A stretch of 64,000 nt of DNA from Lysobacter sp. (lineage in GTDB: Bacteria; Pseudomonadota; Gammaproteobacteria; Xanthomonadales; Xanthomonadaceae): contig SSGH01000003.1 in assembly GCA_008015835.1 (NCBI GenBank), forward strand, positions 1 through 64,000, in the 5' to 3' direction. Both the position numbers and the translations under genes were made by a program. Positions 48,131 to 59,862 of the stretch are shown piece after piece (positions within the stretch are counted from its first letter, which is position 1; the number at the start of each line of letters is the position of its first letter). The notes below the pieces were generated by a model. That model searched no databases and was not told the origin of the DNA. It saw nothing but the letters and a program-made list of their open reading frames with translations.

Positions 48131-49974
48131 CGCCCGCGCAACCGACGCCGCATCTGCAGGCGGTCAACGATTTCGTCGTCAAGTTCGCCAACGTCAATGG
48201 TTCGGGGTCGGCATCGGCGAATGAGTTGTTCGCCAAAGCCATCCTGCGCATGGGCGTACCGGTGAGTCCGCGCAACATCTTCCCGTCGAACATCCAGGGC
48301 CTGCCGACCTGGTACGAAGTGCGCGTGTGCGAAGCCGGCTGGCTGGGTCGTCGCGGCGGCGTGGACATGATGGTCGCGATGAACCCGCAGACCTGGGACG
48401 CCGATATCGCCGAAATCGAGCCCGGCGGCTACTTGGTCTACGACAACAGCAAGCCGATGCCCAAGTCGAAGTTCCGCGACGACCTGCGCGTGATCGGCGT
48501 GCCGCTGACGCAAATCTGCAACGCGACCTACACCGATCCGCGGCAACGGCAGTTGTTCAAGAACATCATGTACGTCGGCGCGCTGAGCGCGCTGTTGGAC
48601 ATGGACGTGCCGGCGATCGAGCAATTGATCGCCGAGCAGTACAAAGGCAAGGAAAAACTGCTGAAGCCCAACGTCGAGGCGCTGCATCTTGGGCGCGACT
48701 GGGCGCTGAACAATCTGGAGTGCCCGATCGGCCTGCGCGTGCGTAAGGCCGACGCGATCGGCGACCGAATTTTCGCCGAAGGCAATGCCGCCACCGCGCT
48801 GGGTTGCGTGTACGGCGGCGCCACGGTGTGCGCGTGGTATCCGATCACGCCGTCGTCGTCGGTGGCCGAATCCTTCCAGAAGTACTGCCAGAAATTCCGC
48901 GTCGATGCCGCGACCGGCGAGAACAAGTTCGCGATCATCCAGGCCGAAGACGAAATCGCGTCGATCGGCATGGTCGTCGGCGCCGGTTGGAACGGCGCGC
49001 GCGCGTTCACCGCGACCTCCGGTCCTGGCGTGTCGCTGATGAACGAATTCATCGGTTTGGCGTATTTCGCCGAAATTCCGGTGACCATCATCGACGTGCA
49101 GCGCGGCGGGCCGTCCACCGGCATGCCCACGCGCACGCAGCAGTCCGACATTCTCTCCGCCGCCTACGCCTCGCACGGCGACACCAAACACGTCTTGTTG
49201 CTGCCCGAAGACCCGCACGAGTGCTTCGCGTTCGCGGCCGATGCGCTGGATCTCGCCGACCGCCTGCAAACGCCGGTGTTCGTGATGACCGATCTGGATA
49301 TCGGCATGAACCAGCGCCTGTGCAAGCCGTTCGTCTGGGACGACGCGCGCGCCTACGACCGCGGCAAAGTGCTGAGCGCCGAAGACCTCGATGCCGGCAA
49401 GGAATTCGCGCGCTACAAAGATATCGACGGCGACGGCATTCCGTATCGCACCTATCCGGGCACGCATCCGGAGAAGGGCGCGTATTTCACCCGCGGCACC
49501 TCGCGCAACCCGCAGGCGCAGTATTCCGAGCGCGGGCCGGACTACGTCTACAACATGCAGCGCCTGCTGCAGAAATTCGACACGGCGAAATCGCTGGTGC
49601 CGCAACCGATCCTGTCGCAGGCCGAAGTGCCCGCGCGTTACGGCGCGCTGTACTACGGTTCGACCAGCCCCTCGATGCAGGAGGCGATCGCGCGCCTGCG
49701 CGACGACGGCATCGCGCTCGACACGATGCGCCTGCGCGCGTTCCCGTTCCCGGAGTCGGTGCGCGAGTTCATCGACGGCCACGATGCGGTGTTCGTGATC
49801 GAACAAAATCGCGACGGTCAATTGCGCACGCTGCTGATCAACGAATTCGGTATCGATCCCGCGCGATTGATCGCGGTGCTGCACTACGACGGCACGCCGA
49901 TCACCGCGCGCTTCATCGGCGATGCGATTACCGCGCGAGTTCGCCCGGCGCAGAAGCAGGACAAGGTGGCTTGA
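48127..49974 (+). CDS. 2-oxoacid:ferredoxin oxidoreductase, fused gamma-alpha subunit
   Basis: A 615-residue subunit. Residues ~15-190 form the gamma domain (IQGLPTWYEVRVCEAGWLGR) and the rest the alpha domain (CAWYPITPSSSVAESFQKY, SGPGVSLMNEFIGLAYFAEI). With the beta subunit it should oxidatively decarboxylate a 2-oxoacid such as 2-oxoglutarate or pyruvate to an acyl-CoA and pass electrons to ferredoxin. The substrate cannot be settled from the sequence. It is coupled to the upstream flavoprotein by a four-base overlap, and the beta gene follows one base after its stop codon. Confidence 0.9.
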   Translation: MTPAQPTPHLQAVNDFVVKFANVNGSGSASANELFAKAILRMGVPVSPRNIFPSNIQGLPTWYEVRVCEAGWLGRRGGVDMMVAMNPQTWDADIAEIEPGGYLVYDNSKPMPKSKFRDDLRVIGVPLTQICNATYTDPRQRQLFKNIMYVGALSALLDMDVPAIEQLIAEQYKGKEKLLKPNVEALHLGRDWALNNLECPIGLRVRKADAIGDRIFAEGNAATALGCVYGGATVCAWYPITPSSSVAESFQKYCQKFRVDAATGENKFAIIQAEDEIASIGMVVGAGWNGARAFTATSGPGVSLMNEFIGLAYFAEIPVTIIDVQRGGPSTGMPTRTQQSDILSAAYASHGDTKHVLLLPEDPHECFAFAADALDLADRLQTPVFVMTDLDIGMNQRLCKPFVWDDARAYDRGKVLSAEDLDAGKEFARYKDIDGDGIPYRTYPGTHPEKGAYFTRGTSRNPQAQYSERGPDYVYNMQRLLQKFDTAKSLVPQPILSQAEVPARYGALYYGSTSPSMQEAIARLRDDGIALDTMRLRAFPFPESVREFIDGHDAVFVIEQNRDGQLRTLLINEFGIDPARLIAVLHYDGTPITARFIGDAITARVRPAQKQDKVA

Positions 49975-49975
49975 C

Positions 49976-53279
<3,304 letters not shown>

Positions 53280-53322
53280 TCGAGAAGATGCGGCGCAGGA
53301 TGCGCCGCGCCTCCGGCCGGCT

Positions 53323-54729
53323 TCAAGCTGTCTTCGGGCCTGCGCGTCGGGGTGAGGGCGCTTCAGAACGTGCGGGCCTCATGTTCGTGTGTTGACGAAG
53401 CCGCTTAGCGAGCGTGGATACTGCCGTGCGCAGTTCGGCGATTGCGGTCAGTTCCCAGCTTTCGCCCCTCGCTAGAGCGCCCACGCAGTAAAGGCCCGGG
53501 ATCGAACGCCCGCGAGCGTCCAAAACCTCGTTGGAGGCGGAGACCTGCATCCCCAACCCCAATGGGTCGGGCACGATCGTACCGGTGGCGACGAGGTGCT
53601 GAATCAACGGATGCGTGGTGCGGGTGATATCGGTATCGAGACCCGTTGCGCGGATCAAACCATCGAACATCGCCGTTTCGGCTTCGTCGCTTCCCCGCCG
53701 ACGGATAACCGCCGAGACGCGATCTTCCGCTACGCCCGCCCGTAACAGGCGGCCCGCGACGATACGCAGTTGGCCGCTGGCGAGCATCGTATCCACCTCG
53801 TTCGCAACCCGAGGCGCCATTCGATGGCGATGGACTTCCCAATACGCGCGGAGATGACGCAAGAAGCGCGCACGTTCGGTTTGCGGCAAGCCCCGCCAGA
53901 ATGCTTGCGTGTGCGGACGCAAGGCATCGATCAGCGCTCGCCAATCCTCGACGATCTGCGCGACCGAGCGCATCGCCGACAGCATGCCGCGAAGGTCGTG
54001 ACCGCGCAGCGCTTGAAGAATGCTCGGCGGAAGCTCGATGGGGTCGGCGGGACGCTCGAGGTGACGTTGCGGAAGGAGGCCATGGCGCGAAAGCGCGACG
54101 ATCTCGCCCCGATGCCCGCGCCGGTGCAGCGTCGCGAGCGCATCGATCATGGTCAGCCCTGTGCCCACGATCAGCAATCGGTCGTCTGCTGTAATGTGGC
54201 GCAGATCGCTGTCCTGCCATGGCGAGGCGATGTACCGCCAGTGACGGGCCAGCCGCGGGCCGACTCCCGCGAGGCGCTGCGGCGGTAGCGCGCCGATGGC
54301 CAGAACCACCACGTCGCTGAAGAAGCTCGCGCCATCGTCGAGATGAACGCGAAAGCCCCCAGCAGGCAGGCGATCGATCTCGACGACCTCATGCTCCAAC
54401 GTGGTCAGGTTGGCCGAAGTCCGCTCGGCCTCATGCAGTCTGTCGAGCAGATATTCTCCGTAGGCGATTCGCGGCAAGAACGCCTCGCGGGCATGCGTCG
54501 AAAGGTTGAGCCACTGAGCGAATTCCGCTGGCTTGGCGGGATCGGCGCCGAGCTGGCCGGCTCGCGTATTGAGCAGGTGCTCGCCGCGCGCATCGCCGTA
54601 TGCGACACCGCAACCGAAATTGCCGGCGACTCCGACCAAGCATAGATCGGCACGATCGTCGTACGAGCTCGCGAGCGCCGTTGCGAGTGTGCCGCCCGTG
54701 AATCCAGCGCCGACGATGGTAATGCGCAT
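53323..54729 (-). CDS. FAD/NAD(P)-binding protein (NAD_binding_9 type)
   Basis: A 468-residue flavoprotein. It starts MRITIVGAGFTGGTLATALA (Rossmann glycines) and has LLNTRAGQLGADPAKPAEFA and the second dinucleotide fold LLIVGTGLTMIDALATLHRR. It belongs to the FAD-NAD(P)-binding family near HpnW/YdhS-type proteins, which have no settled substrate. The ATG at 54729 directly begins the Rossmann strand. It is convergent with thiC; an 8-bp hairpin (53290-53308) without a T run lies between. Confidence 0.82.
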   Translation of the reverse strand: MRITIVGAGFTGGTLATALASSYDDRADLCLVGVAGNFGCGVAYGDARGEHLLNTRAGQLGADPAKPAEFAQWLNLSTHAREAFLPRIAYGEYLLDRLHEAERTSANLTTLEHEVVEIDRLPAGGFRVHLDDGASFFSDVVVLAIGALPPQRLAGVGPRLARHWRYIASPWQDSDLRHITADDRLLIVGTGLTMIDALATLHRRGHRGEIVALSRHGLLPQRHLERPADPIELPPSILQALRGHDLRGMLSAMRSVAQIVEDWRALIDALRPHTQAFWRGLPQTERARFLRHLRAYWEVHRHRMAPRVANEVDTMLASGQLRIVAGRLLRAGVAEDRVSAVIRRRGSDEAETAMFDGLIRATGLDTDITRTTHPLIQHLVATGTIVPDPLGLGMQVSASNEVLDARGRSIPGLYCVGALARGESWELTAIAELRTAVSTLAKRLRQHTNMRPARSEAPSPRRAGPKTA

Positions 54730-54900
54730 GCGTTCGATCTCCGCAATGATGACGAAGCGAGTATGCGCATCTTCGCCACGAGCGATAGTAAAAAGATCGT
54801 TCGCCCCGCAATCCGCATGGCGTCGAAATTCGCCGTAGCGGCCTCGCAAGCCCGTGATTTTGAAGGCGATGATCCCCGCTCATTCGGCGAGGTCATGAAT

Positions 54901-56124
54901 TCATGCGGATAGGATATCGAACCCCAACCCCGCCTTCGCCCGCAGCCGCTCCACGAGCGTCATCCCCATCGCCGCCGCGGGCGTCCACACGCCGCCGGGC
55001 GTGCGGGTGCGGTCGATGTCGTGCGCGAGGCAGAGCGCGGCTTCGGAGATCATTTTGCAGGTGGAGCCGTAGCCGGGGTCGCGGTCGCCGGTCACGCGGG
55101 CGGTCAGCGTGCGGCCGTCGGCGGTTTCGCCGAAGAACAGGCTTTCGTGGCGGCCTTTTTCGCGCTGTTCCGCGTTCGGGCCTTCGCCGGGTTTGGGCAA
55201 TGCGAATTTCTTCAGCAGCGCGCGGGTGGGGCCGAAGGCCAGCATCGCGTTCTGCATTTTCGATTGCCGCAGCATTTTCTTGGCGCGCTTTTCGCCCGCG
55301 GGGCCGTCGCCGGTGAGCATGCGTTCGCTGTAGACGAAGTCCTTGCCCCACGGATGGTTCATCAGAAAATGGCTGCGATGCACGTTCTTGGTGTTGATCG
55401 GCGCCATCACGAACGGCGCGGTCCAGCTTTTCGCCAGCGCGTCGTATTCGGCGACGTGATCGTTCGGTTGCCGCGCGCCTTTGAAGCCAGGGGTCAGCGC
55501 GAACGGGTCGATCAACGCGCGCTTGATGCTCGGATCGTGGCCGACGGCCTCCATCGTCGCGAGCATGCTGGCGACGGTGCCGCCGGAGAACGTGCCTTTC
55601 AGCGTTTTCACACGCCCGTGTACGCGCACCAGCGGCGCGCCGAAGCGGGCCTGCGCTTCTTGCTGCGCGAATAGCACGCCGAGATCGAACGGAATCGAAT
55701 CGAAGCCGCAGGAGAACACGATGCGCGCGCCGCTGGCCTGCGCGATCGGCTGCAGTTCCGGGATCATCTTCGCCATCCAGGCCGGTTCGCCGCACAGATC
55801 GACGTAGTCGGTGCCGGCGGCGGCGCAGGCGCGGATCAGCGGTTCGCCGTAGGTTTGATAGGGGCCGACCGTGGTCAGCACGACGCGCGTCTTCGCGACC
55901 AGATCGGCAAGAGCCTGCGCGTCGCTGGCGTCGGCGACCAGCAGCGGCAGATCGGCGGCGATGCCCAGAGCGTCGCGCACCTCCGCGAGTTTGCTCGCGC
56001 TGCGTCCGGCCATGGCCCAACGCACCGGGCCGCCGATGCCGTAGGTCTTGTTGAGATAGTCGGCGACCAAGCGGCCGGTGAAGCCGGTGGCGCCGAAGAC
56101 GATGATGTCGAAGGTCTTGTCCAT
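54901..56124 (-). CDS. Saccharopine dehydrogenase-like / trans-acting enoyl reductase family protein
   Basis: A 407-residue NAD(P)-dependent protein. The N-terminal Rossmann motif FGATGFTGRLVADYL is followed by VGPYQTYGEPLIRACAAAGTDYVDL, typical of the saccharopine-dehydrogenase-like group that includes mycobacterial trans enoyl reductases. A lysine-metabolism role is unlikely because the group is broad; substrate is unknown. Confidence 0.85.
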   Translation of the reverse strand: MDKTFDIIVFGATGFTGRLVADYLNKTYGIGGPVRWAMAGRSASKLAEVRDALGIAADLPLLVADASDAQALADLVAKTRVVLTTVGPYQTYGEPLIRACAAAGTDYVDLCGEPAWMAKMIPELQPIAQASGARIVFSCGFDSIPFDLGVLFAQQEAQARFGAPLVRVHGRVKTLKGTFSGGTVASMLATMEAVGHDPSIKRALIDPFALTPGFKGARQPNDHVAEYDALAKSWTAPFVMAPINTKNVHRSHFLMNHPWGKDFVYSERMLTGDGPAGEKRAKKMLRQSKMQNAMLAFGPTRALLKKFALPKPGEGPNAEQREKGRHESLFFGETADGRTLTARVTGDRDPGYGSTCKMISEAALCLAHDIDRTRTPGGVWTPAAAMGMTLVERLRAKAGLGFDILSA

Positions 56125-56295
56125 GCCGTCATGGTGGCATGGATCGGGCCGATGCGGAGGCCGTCGCGTCGCGCGCGGCGGCCTCCGGCGCACGCCGCAC
56201 CGGCCGATGGCGCGGTGCGGTCGTCGGCCTTGGAACGGGGCCGGAACGTCGCCCGCCGAGGACGTCGAATCGAGGCTGATCGCGCCTCGCCGAAC

Positions 56296-56823
56296 TCAAG
56301 ATGCGTAGGCGTAGACGAAATACAGGTGCATGACCGCCAACGCGGCGAGCAGGCAGCCGGCGCCGATGTGCAGCGCTGTGGTCCATTGCCCCCACGTGCC
56401 GAGATAGCGGCCGGGCAGAAGGTTCAGCAGCGCGCCGGCCAACACCACCAGCATCGTGGTGAAGAACGCGAAGTGCAGGAACCCTTGGTGCGCGAAACCG
56501 GCGTGCATCACCAGCAGCGCCAACATCGTCAGCCCCAGAATGCGATGCGCCAGTTGCAGGGCGCGCAGCGCGCCGCTGGCGACCAAGCGGCGTTTGATCA
56601 GCGCCAACGATAAATCGAATGTGAGCAGGCCGACCAGGAAATAGCCCGTCCATTGTTTGTACGGGTCGAGCCGCTGCCAAGCGATCAGCGGCGCGAGCTG
56701 CGGCGGCCACAGCCACGCCAAGCAGGCGATGCTCACGCCGACGACGGCGACCCACGATGCCGCGACCAACGCGGTTTGATAAGCGCTGCGCGGCGGCGGC
56801 ATGGACGGGCTGCGCGTATTCAT
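56296..56823 (-). CDS. Four-helix membrane protein with bis-His haem b pattern
   Basis: A 175-residue integral membrane protein with four predicted helices. Helices 3 and 4 each carry two histidines 14 residues apart: His93/His107 and His152/His166 (H-X13-H in both). Paired like this they could bind two b haems across the membrane, as in cytochrome b561 and related carriers. It overlaps the upstream haem protein gene by four bases and is the last gene of the three-gene redox operon. Assignment as a dihaem b carrier is inferred from histidine spacing. Confidence 0.72.
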   Translation of the reverse strand: MNTRSPSMPPPRSAYQTALVAASWVAVVGVSIACLAWLWPPQLAPLIAWQRLDPYKQWTGYFLVGLLTFDLSLALIKRRLVASGALRALQLAHRILGLTMLALLVMHAGFAHQGFLHFAFFTTMLVVLAGALLNLLPGRYLGTWGQWTTALHIGAGCLLAALAVMHLYFVYAYAS

Positions 56824-57716
56824 GGCGCGGACTTCGCGCGTTGCGCGGCGGGCGGGGCGGCCTTCTCGGTCGCGGTCGGCGTCGTCTCGGCGAGTTTCGC
56901 CTTCAACAGCGCGTTGAGCGTCTTCGCCGAATTACGCTCTTCCACGCGCGCGCTGAACGTCGCGAGATCGGGCACGAACATGCCGTCGACGGGCCAGCGT
57001 TCGCCGACCTCGGGGCGTCCTTCGGGCGCGAAACTCGCGGTCTTCTTCAGATAGGCCTCGTAGCTTTCGATCGCCGAGGCGCGATACGCCGCGAGTATCG
57101 TCACCAACTCGTCGACCGACACGTCCTTGCGCGCGTACGACCACGTGGTCGCGCCCATGACGTCGTTGAGTTTCCAGTCTTTGCGCGGGCTCTTCGGGTG
57201 CTCGTTATGGCATTTCACGCAGGGCGGGGCTGCGGCGATGTCGGGAAACATCGCGGTATAGCGGCCCGTGCTGTCGTCGAGGAAGAACTGCGGCTCGCGG
57301 TTTTTCTCCAAACTCGCGAAGAACTTCAATTGCGCGCCTTTGAAATGGTTCGAGTCTTCGATCGGGAATGTCGACCCTAGGAACAGACTCAGATCCGGCA
57401 CGCGCTGCTGCAGTCGGTTCGCGGTTTCGCGCAGCAACAGCGCGGGCAGCGGGCCGGCGTGCACGTCTTTCGAGCGCCAACTCTCGTGGAACTTCAGTCC
57501 CTGTTTCAAACCCGGACCGACCACTTCGGACGTGTACAGCGCGCGCACCGAGGCGTTCTCGGCGTCGAGCATGCGGAACAGCGTTTCCACCGGCACGTCG
57601 CGGCGGCCGCCCGCGCCCGCGTCCAATTCGGACGGCGCGGTCGCGAACAGATAAATGCCGACGACCGCCAACGTCGCCAGGGCCAGCGCCGATTTCGGAA
57701 TCTTGGGAATGTTCAT
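56820..57716 (-). CDS. DUF3365-like exported monohaem c-type protein
   Basis: A 298-residue protein with an N-terminal signal/anchor (SALALATLAVVGIYLFATA) and one haem-binding CVKCH at residues 166-170, within PPCVKCHNEHPKSPRKDW. The layout, with the NHFKGAQLKFFASLEKN stretch, resembles the Tll0287/DUF3365 haem sensor family. A charged/Ala-Pro tail of ~40 residues closes it. It should lie in the periplasm. Its ends overlap both neighbours by four bases, so the three proteins are probably made together. Confidence 0.8.
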   Translation of the reverse strand: MNIPKIPKSALALATLAVVGIYLFATAPSELDAGAGGRRDVPVETLFRMLDAENASVRALYTSEVVGPGLKQGLKFHESWRSKDVHAGPLPALLLRETANRLQQRVPDLSLFLGSTFPIEDSNHFKGAQLKFFASLEKNREPQFFLDDSTGRYTAMFPDIAAAPPCVKCHNEHPKSPRKDWKLNDVMGATTWSYARKDVSVDELVTILAAYRASAIESYEAYLKKTASFAPEGRPEVGERWPVDGMFVPDLATFSARVEERNSAKTLNALLKAKLAETTPTATEKAAPPAAQRAKSAP

Positions 57717-59299
57717 TGCGACTCCTTCGGCTTCTTGGCTTTCGTCACCGGTGGCCCATACGGCGATTCGCCGCGGGCGAAATACGCGCCGATCGCGTTG
57801 GGCGCGAGGGCGTTCTTCAGGTCCGTCGGTGGGTCGTGGGCGTGATTGCCGTGGAAGTCGTGGCAGGTCAGGCACGTGTCCCAACGCGCCTCGCGCACCA
57901 AGCTCGCGTGCGTGGGCCGCGTCGGGTCGTCTTTCACCTTCATGTCGCCGTGGCAGGCGGCGCAGAAGCCGACATCGGTTTGACTTAAACGCGTACCGGT
58001 GTGCTCGCGATGGCAGCTCACGCACTCCTGCGGCGCCAGCGTCTTGCGCGCCGCTTCGAAGCGCGGCTCCATGAACCGATGCGCCGGATGCCGGTCGTCC
58101 GGGTTGGCGTGGCAATCGACGCAGACAGCGTTGTCAACGCGACGCATCCCGAAATCGATATCGTCTTCGCGAATGCCCAGCGCATGTTTCGCTTTCGCCT
58201 GCAATTGCTGGCGCAGCGTGCCGGGCGATTCGGTATGGCATTCCTCGCAGGCGAAATCCTCGTGTCCGGGGCTGTGCGCGGCGTTCGGCACGAAGTCGGC
58301 CATCGCCGGTTTCAACAACCATAGCGGCAACAGCGCGATCGCCAGTCCCGCCGCGTAGGCCAGCTTGCGGATGCTGCGCTTGCGGCCGCTGTTGGTCTTG
58401 AGGAAGAACGCTTCGATGCGGATATCCGCTTCCGGCACATCGGCGTTGCGCAGGCCGCTCAACACGCGTTCGGTGTACGGCTGCGGGCCGCAGATGTAGT
58501 AACGCGCATCCGGAAAGCGATTGACCGTCTCCAGAATGTCCTCGTCGTCGATGAATCCGTCGACGTCGTCGGTGCGCAGCAGACAACTGATTTCGTCGTC
58601 GCTGGTCGCGGACGCTTCGATCCTATCGGCGTAGACCATGTCGCCGCGGTACGGCGCGCTGTAGTCGATGTGCAAGCGATGATCCGGATGGCGGCCGTGC
58701 AGCAGCGACAACGCCAACGTCACGCCCACGCCGGCCGCGAAGCACACTACGGGGCGGCCGTCGGCGGGGTCGGCTTCCCCGTTCGGCGCCGCGATGCGGA
58801 GCGGAATCGCCGCGAAAATCGTGTCGTCGGCGTCGATCAGTCGCGTGCTGAGCTCGCCGTAGGGCAAGCGCCGCATCGCGATGCTGACGGTATTGCCGTC
58901 TTCGGATTGCTGCACCACGGTGTAGGTGCGCGTGACCCATTCCTCGTCGATCCAGGCCTGCAGCGACACATGCTGCGCCGGCTTTGCTTGCGGATAGGGC
59001 GGGAACCCCGCGAGCTGCAGGTCGAACTGCACGATGTTCCGCTGCGGGAAGCGACCGTCCGTGAGCACGGTGCGCTTGGCGTTCGCCACCTCGTACCAGG
59101 GCGATTGCCCGAGCATTTCCTGCAGCAACGGACGGCAGCAGCCGCACTGCGCGCCGCAGCCGAGTTGGCTGCCCAGGGACTCCAGCGTCGACGCCGGAGC
59201 GGTCGCGATCGCGGCTTCGATCCGCGCGCGGGTGACGTTAGCGCAGTGACAGACGAGATCGTCTTGCGCTTGAGATTCTCGAACCGGTATCGCATCCAT
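57713..59299 (-). CDS. BFD [2Fe-2S]-ferredoxin reductase-transmembrane-pentahaem cytochrome c fusion
   Basis: A 528-residue multidomain redox protein. Residues 15-60 form a BFD-like [2Fe-2S] domain (Cys17, Cys19, then CGAQCGCC from Cys48). Residues ~75-305 form an FNR-type reductase: flavin motif R124-T-Y126-T, NAD(P) motif GVGVT at 190-194 and YYICGPQPY. A basic stretch (GRKRSIRK) precedes one hydrophobic helix (residues ~313-330) ending with a signal-peptidase-like AMA. Residues 335-528 carry five CxxCH haem sites at 351, 393, 426, 446 and 476. Positive-inside logic puts the reductase in the cytoplasm and the haems in the periplasm. It leads the three-gene operon. Function is inferred: moving electrons from NAD(P)H outward. 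Confidence 0.88.
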   Translation of the reverse strand: MDAIPVRESQAQDDLVCHCANVTRARIEAAIATAPASTLESLGSQLGCGAQCGCCRPLLQEMLGQSPWYEVANAKRTVLTDGRFPQRNIVQFDLQLAGFPPYPQAKPAQHVSLQAWIDEEWVTRTYTVVQQSEDGNTVSIAMRRLPYGELSTRLIDADDTIFAAIPLRIAAPNGEADPADGRPVVCFAAGVGVTLALSLLHGRHPDHRLHIDYSAPYRGDMVYADRIEASATSDDEISCLLRTDDVDGFIDDEDILETVNRFPDARYYICGPQPYTERVLSGLRNADVPEADIRIEAFFLKTNSGRKRSIRKLAYAAGLAIALLPLWLLKPAMADFVPNAAHSPGHEDFACEECHTESPGTLRQQLQAKAKHALGIREDDIDFGMRRVDNAVCVDCHANPDDRHPAHRFMEPRFEAARKTLAPQECVSCHREHTGTRLSQTDVGFCAACHGDMKVKDDPTRPTHASLVREARWDTCLTCHDFHGNHAHDPPTDLKNALAPNAIGAYFARGESPYGPPVTKAKKPKESQ

Positions 59300-59862
59300 G
59301 CACGCTCGTACGGCGTTCGCCGCCCCCTGACGACCTTGCGGCCGTCGGTAAAGCCCGGGACCCCCGCGTGAAGCGGCGGGGCGTTAGCGCGAGCCCTCTG
59401 TCGACGCCCGCATCCGTATTCGGGCGTCTCTCGCAGTGCCATATGGTTATCCGCGAGCCGTGGGATTTTCAAGCGGTCGGCGCACTTTTTTCGTGATCGA
59501 TGGCGGCGCATGCGACTTTGGTCGCATATGCGCTCGCGCTGCGGTCGCCTACGCGCGCGTGCGCGCACGCGCCATCGCGGTGCGTAACGCGGCATGTAAC
59601 GAGCGAGATCGCGCGTGCGTCGGCGCGAAGGGCGGCGCAAGGCCGCTTCGATGGCGCTGTCGGTGCGTCATGCCATTGCGGCGGTCGCGGCTGCGCATGG
59701 CGCTGCGAACCGGTAGCATTCCCACGCGTGTTCTCGACTTCGCGCGGTCGACATCGCGCTCGGCCGAGCGTTCGTGCCCGATCCCGCACGGCTCGCGCTC
59801 GTATCGCATTCGTATCGCACTTGTACCGAAACCGCGTCTTTCGCTCACTCCAGTCTCGCACG
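59300..59862. promoter_or_regulatory. Divergent region between redox operon and malonyl-CoA synthetase gene
   Basis: 563 bases with no convincing gene; the open frames are Arg/Ala-rich and unlike proteins. It contains a perfect 7-bp inverted repeat with a 4-base spacer (ATGCGAC-TTTG-GTCGCAT, 59510-59527) that could be an operator. Promoters for both directions should lie here. Confidence 0.45.

Noticed and set aside
53290-53308. Hairpin between thiC and the FAD-binding gene as a terminator
   Set aside because: The 8-bp stem is real but no T run follows on either strand, so terminator function is not supported.
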